Assembly: GCA_947481115.1 (NCBI GenBank)
Contig: CANKEI010000008.1
Span: 1 to 24,107 of the forward strand
Direction of reading: 5' to 3'
From: a bacterium
GTDB taxonomy: Bacteria; Babelota; Babeliae; Babelales; JABDEC01
Length of the DNA stretch: 24,107 bases
The notes beneath the pieces are model-generated. The model was not told the DNA's origin. It saw only the letters and a list, made by a program, of their open reading frames with translations, and did no database searches. Positions 22,975-24,107 of this stretch are shown here, one piece after another (position 1 is the first letter of the stretch; every line of letters begins with the position of its first letter). Position numbers and translations under genes: made by a program.

Positions 22975-23694
22975 CTATTTTAAAACTTTCTTAATTAATA
23001 ATGTTTGCACAACTCGCTCCTTGATGGGTTGGTTACAATTTGGACCAACCTGCACCGTTCCATCGCTAAGCTCATGGCGCAAGGCCTCATTAGCATCACA
23101 AAGCAAATCGTAAATGTTGATAAAGGTCAGCTGGCGCAATGAACATTCTTCCATTAATCTTTGATTTAGTAATTTAGTAATTTTAATTCGATCAGCTAAA
23201 TTACCATATGCATTGAGATCAAGATCAGATGGTGGTAAAATCGACATCACAGCATATGTGACATTTGGAATTAGCTGATAATTAGCCATAATAGTTGCAA
23301 TGTATTTGATTGCTAAAGTGTCAATAATCTCATTTAATGTGCGCCCTAAATTGTCACGCTGTCTACCAATATGATTTCTGCAATCCACCTCGCCAAAATT
23401 AAATATTACAATGTCGCCCGATTGCACACCATAAGTAGTCACGTCTAATCCTGCCAAACCATCACGGCCAACGCGATGCATAGTTCGAGCGCTAAAGGCG
23501 CGAATTTTAAACAATACTGCTACATTATCAGCTGAAATAAATTTAGCGTCGCGTACCATGCGATGATTAAATGATGCGTGACTGTCACCAAAAACATAAA
23601 TGTTTTGTAGTTTTTCATTAGCACTTAATTCGTTAAAAAAATTGATTATCAATCCTACAGTGATTATTTTACTAATTAGCTTGATTTTCGACAT
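22975..23694 (-). CDS. Exported SGNH/GDSL-like hydrolase
   Basis: 239 residues with a signal peptide (KIKLISKIITVGLIINFFNE, cleavage near LSA-N). The mature protein opens with IYVFGDSHASF, a GDSH block I with nucleophile Ser38. It continues with IVIFNFGEVDCRNHIGRQ (96-113), a block III variant often seen in SGNH proteins of glycan loci. The usual C-terminal DxxH catalytic pair is not evident; the best match, SDGTVQVGPNCNQ, has no His. It may therefore be an unusual esterase, an acyltransferase-type SGNH domain or a binding protein. It is the first gene of a minus-strand set with the epimerase and dehydrogenase. Initiation is at ATG 23694 with a purine-rich upstream stretch. Confidence 0.7.
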   Translation of the reverse strand: MSKIKLISKIITVGLIINFFNELSANEKLQNIYVFGDSHASFNHRMVRDAKFISADNVAVLFKIRAFSARTMHRVGRDGLAGLDVTTYGVQSGDIVIFNFGEVDCRNHIGRQRDNLGRTLNEIIDTLAIKYIATIMANYQLIPNVTYAVMSILPPSDLDLNAYGNLADRIKITKLLNQRLMEECSLRQLTFINIYDLLCDANEALRHELSDGTVQVGPNCNQPIKERVVQTLLIKKVLK

Positions 23695-24107
23695 CTTCTT
23701 TTTTTCCCAAAAAGCACTGAACTGATTTGGTCATTGTTACTCAACTGTCGTACCATTATCTAGTAATTTTTATTAAACTATTGTTTTTCGGCCCAATAAC
23801 TTGATATTTGCCAGCTAACTTAAAACTAAAGTGAAGTTTACGATAGGATCATCAGAAAATATAGATTTAGAAAATATAAATTATGTATAGCGTTGTTAAA
23901 ACAAAATGTCCGAATTTGACAAAAAGTTGAATGTGATGATTCTATATCATCATGAAGCCAACAACATGAGAAAATGAAGAAAAAGTCATATTAATAAATT
24001 ATTTTAAAACATCGCCAGTTGCACTAATTAGAAATAAAGCGCATGCAATAATAATGCATATGGAGGGACTAACGCAAGCTCAGATCAGCACACTTTTGTT
24101 TAGAACT
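23695..24107. other. Gap at the window end: upstream region, no complete gene
   Basis: 413 AT-rich bases upstream of the SGNH gene. They should hold its promoter, but I cannot fix one. TGATGAT (23934-23940) and ATCATCA (23946-23952) form a 7-bp hairpin. A plus-strand frame opens at ATG 24054 (or 24060) and is still open at the window edge (MHMEGLTQAQ...). It has no ribosome site, so it could be the start of a gene or chance. Confidence 0.5.

Noticed and set aside
23695..24107. tRNA or small RNA gene, or CRISPR array, in the end gap and elsewhere
   Set aside because: No tRNA T-loop pattern, cloverleaf or regularly spaced repeats seen in any intergenic stretch.

Overview
AT-rich bacterial DNA, about 24 kb, using the standard bacterial code (TGA is a stop, tryptophan is TGG). 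It looks like the genome of an intracellular bacterium. An unusually large share of the proteins carry N-terminal signal peptides. There is a eukaryotic-like SET-domain protein, a DUF1703-type AAA-ATPase/nuclease gene, families of small exported lineage-specific proteins, and several decayed insertion sequences. A member of candidate phylum Dependentiae (TM6), or a similar protist endosymbiont, is my best guess. That is inference from gene style; there is no rRNA or other phylogenetic marker here except tilS.

Layout. 1-3.3 kb is a scarred region. It holds the tail of a decayed transposase, a PLD-like lipoprotein with a helical-repeat protein upstream, and an intact 1.16-kb IS4-like element that has cut off a clostripain-like peptidase gene. 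3.4-8.7 kb holds an alpha/beta hydrolase preceded by what looks like the tail of a lost paralogue, a frameshifted AAA-ATPase/PD-(D/E)XK gene, and four or five small exported proteins, two of which are paralogues. 8.7-12.2 kb is more conventional: an NhaC-type antiporter, tilS, and a membrane-anchored or exported SET-domain protein. 12.3-16.9 kb holds two exported proteins with nearly the same leader, a TonB/TolA-like envelope protein with a coding microsatellite, and a translationally coupled flavin amine-oxidase/UDP-galactopyranose-mutase-like enzyme. 17.0-17.8 kb is a second scar, with a broken IS3-type orfA, a palindromic repeat and a 140-bp copy of the IS4-like element's end.

17.7-23.7 kb is the most interesting part. 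It has six consecutive genes for glycan or nucleotide-sugar enzymes: a fucosyltransferase-like glycosyltransferase, an FkbM methyltransferase, a class I methyltransferase, a UDP-glucose-dehydrogenase-family enzyme, a GDP-mannose-3,5-epimerase-like enzyme and an SGNH hydrolase. Each catalytic domain is preceded by a hydrophobic, signal-peptide-like N-terminus. The dehydrogenase, the epimerase and the methyltransferases are normally cytosolic and need NAD, nucleotide sugars or S-adenosylmethionine. I infer a pathway moved outside the bacterial cytoplasm, perhaps working on host metabolite pools to make or modify host or surface glycans (for example GDP-L-galactose, then transfer by the fucosyltransferase-like enzyme, then O-methylation). 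By contrast, the flavoenzyme at 15.6 kb and TilS start directly at their folds, so such N-termini are not a general artefact.
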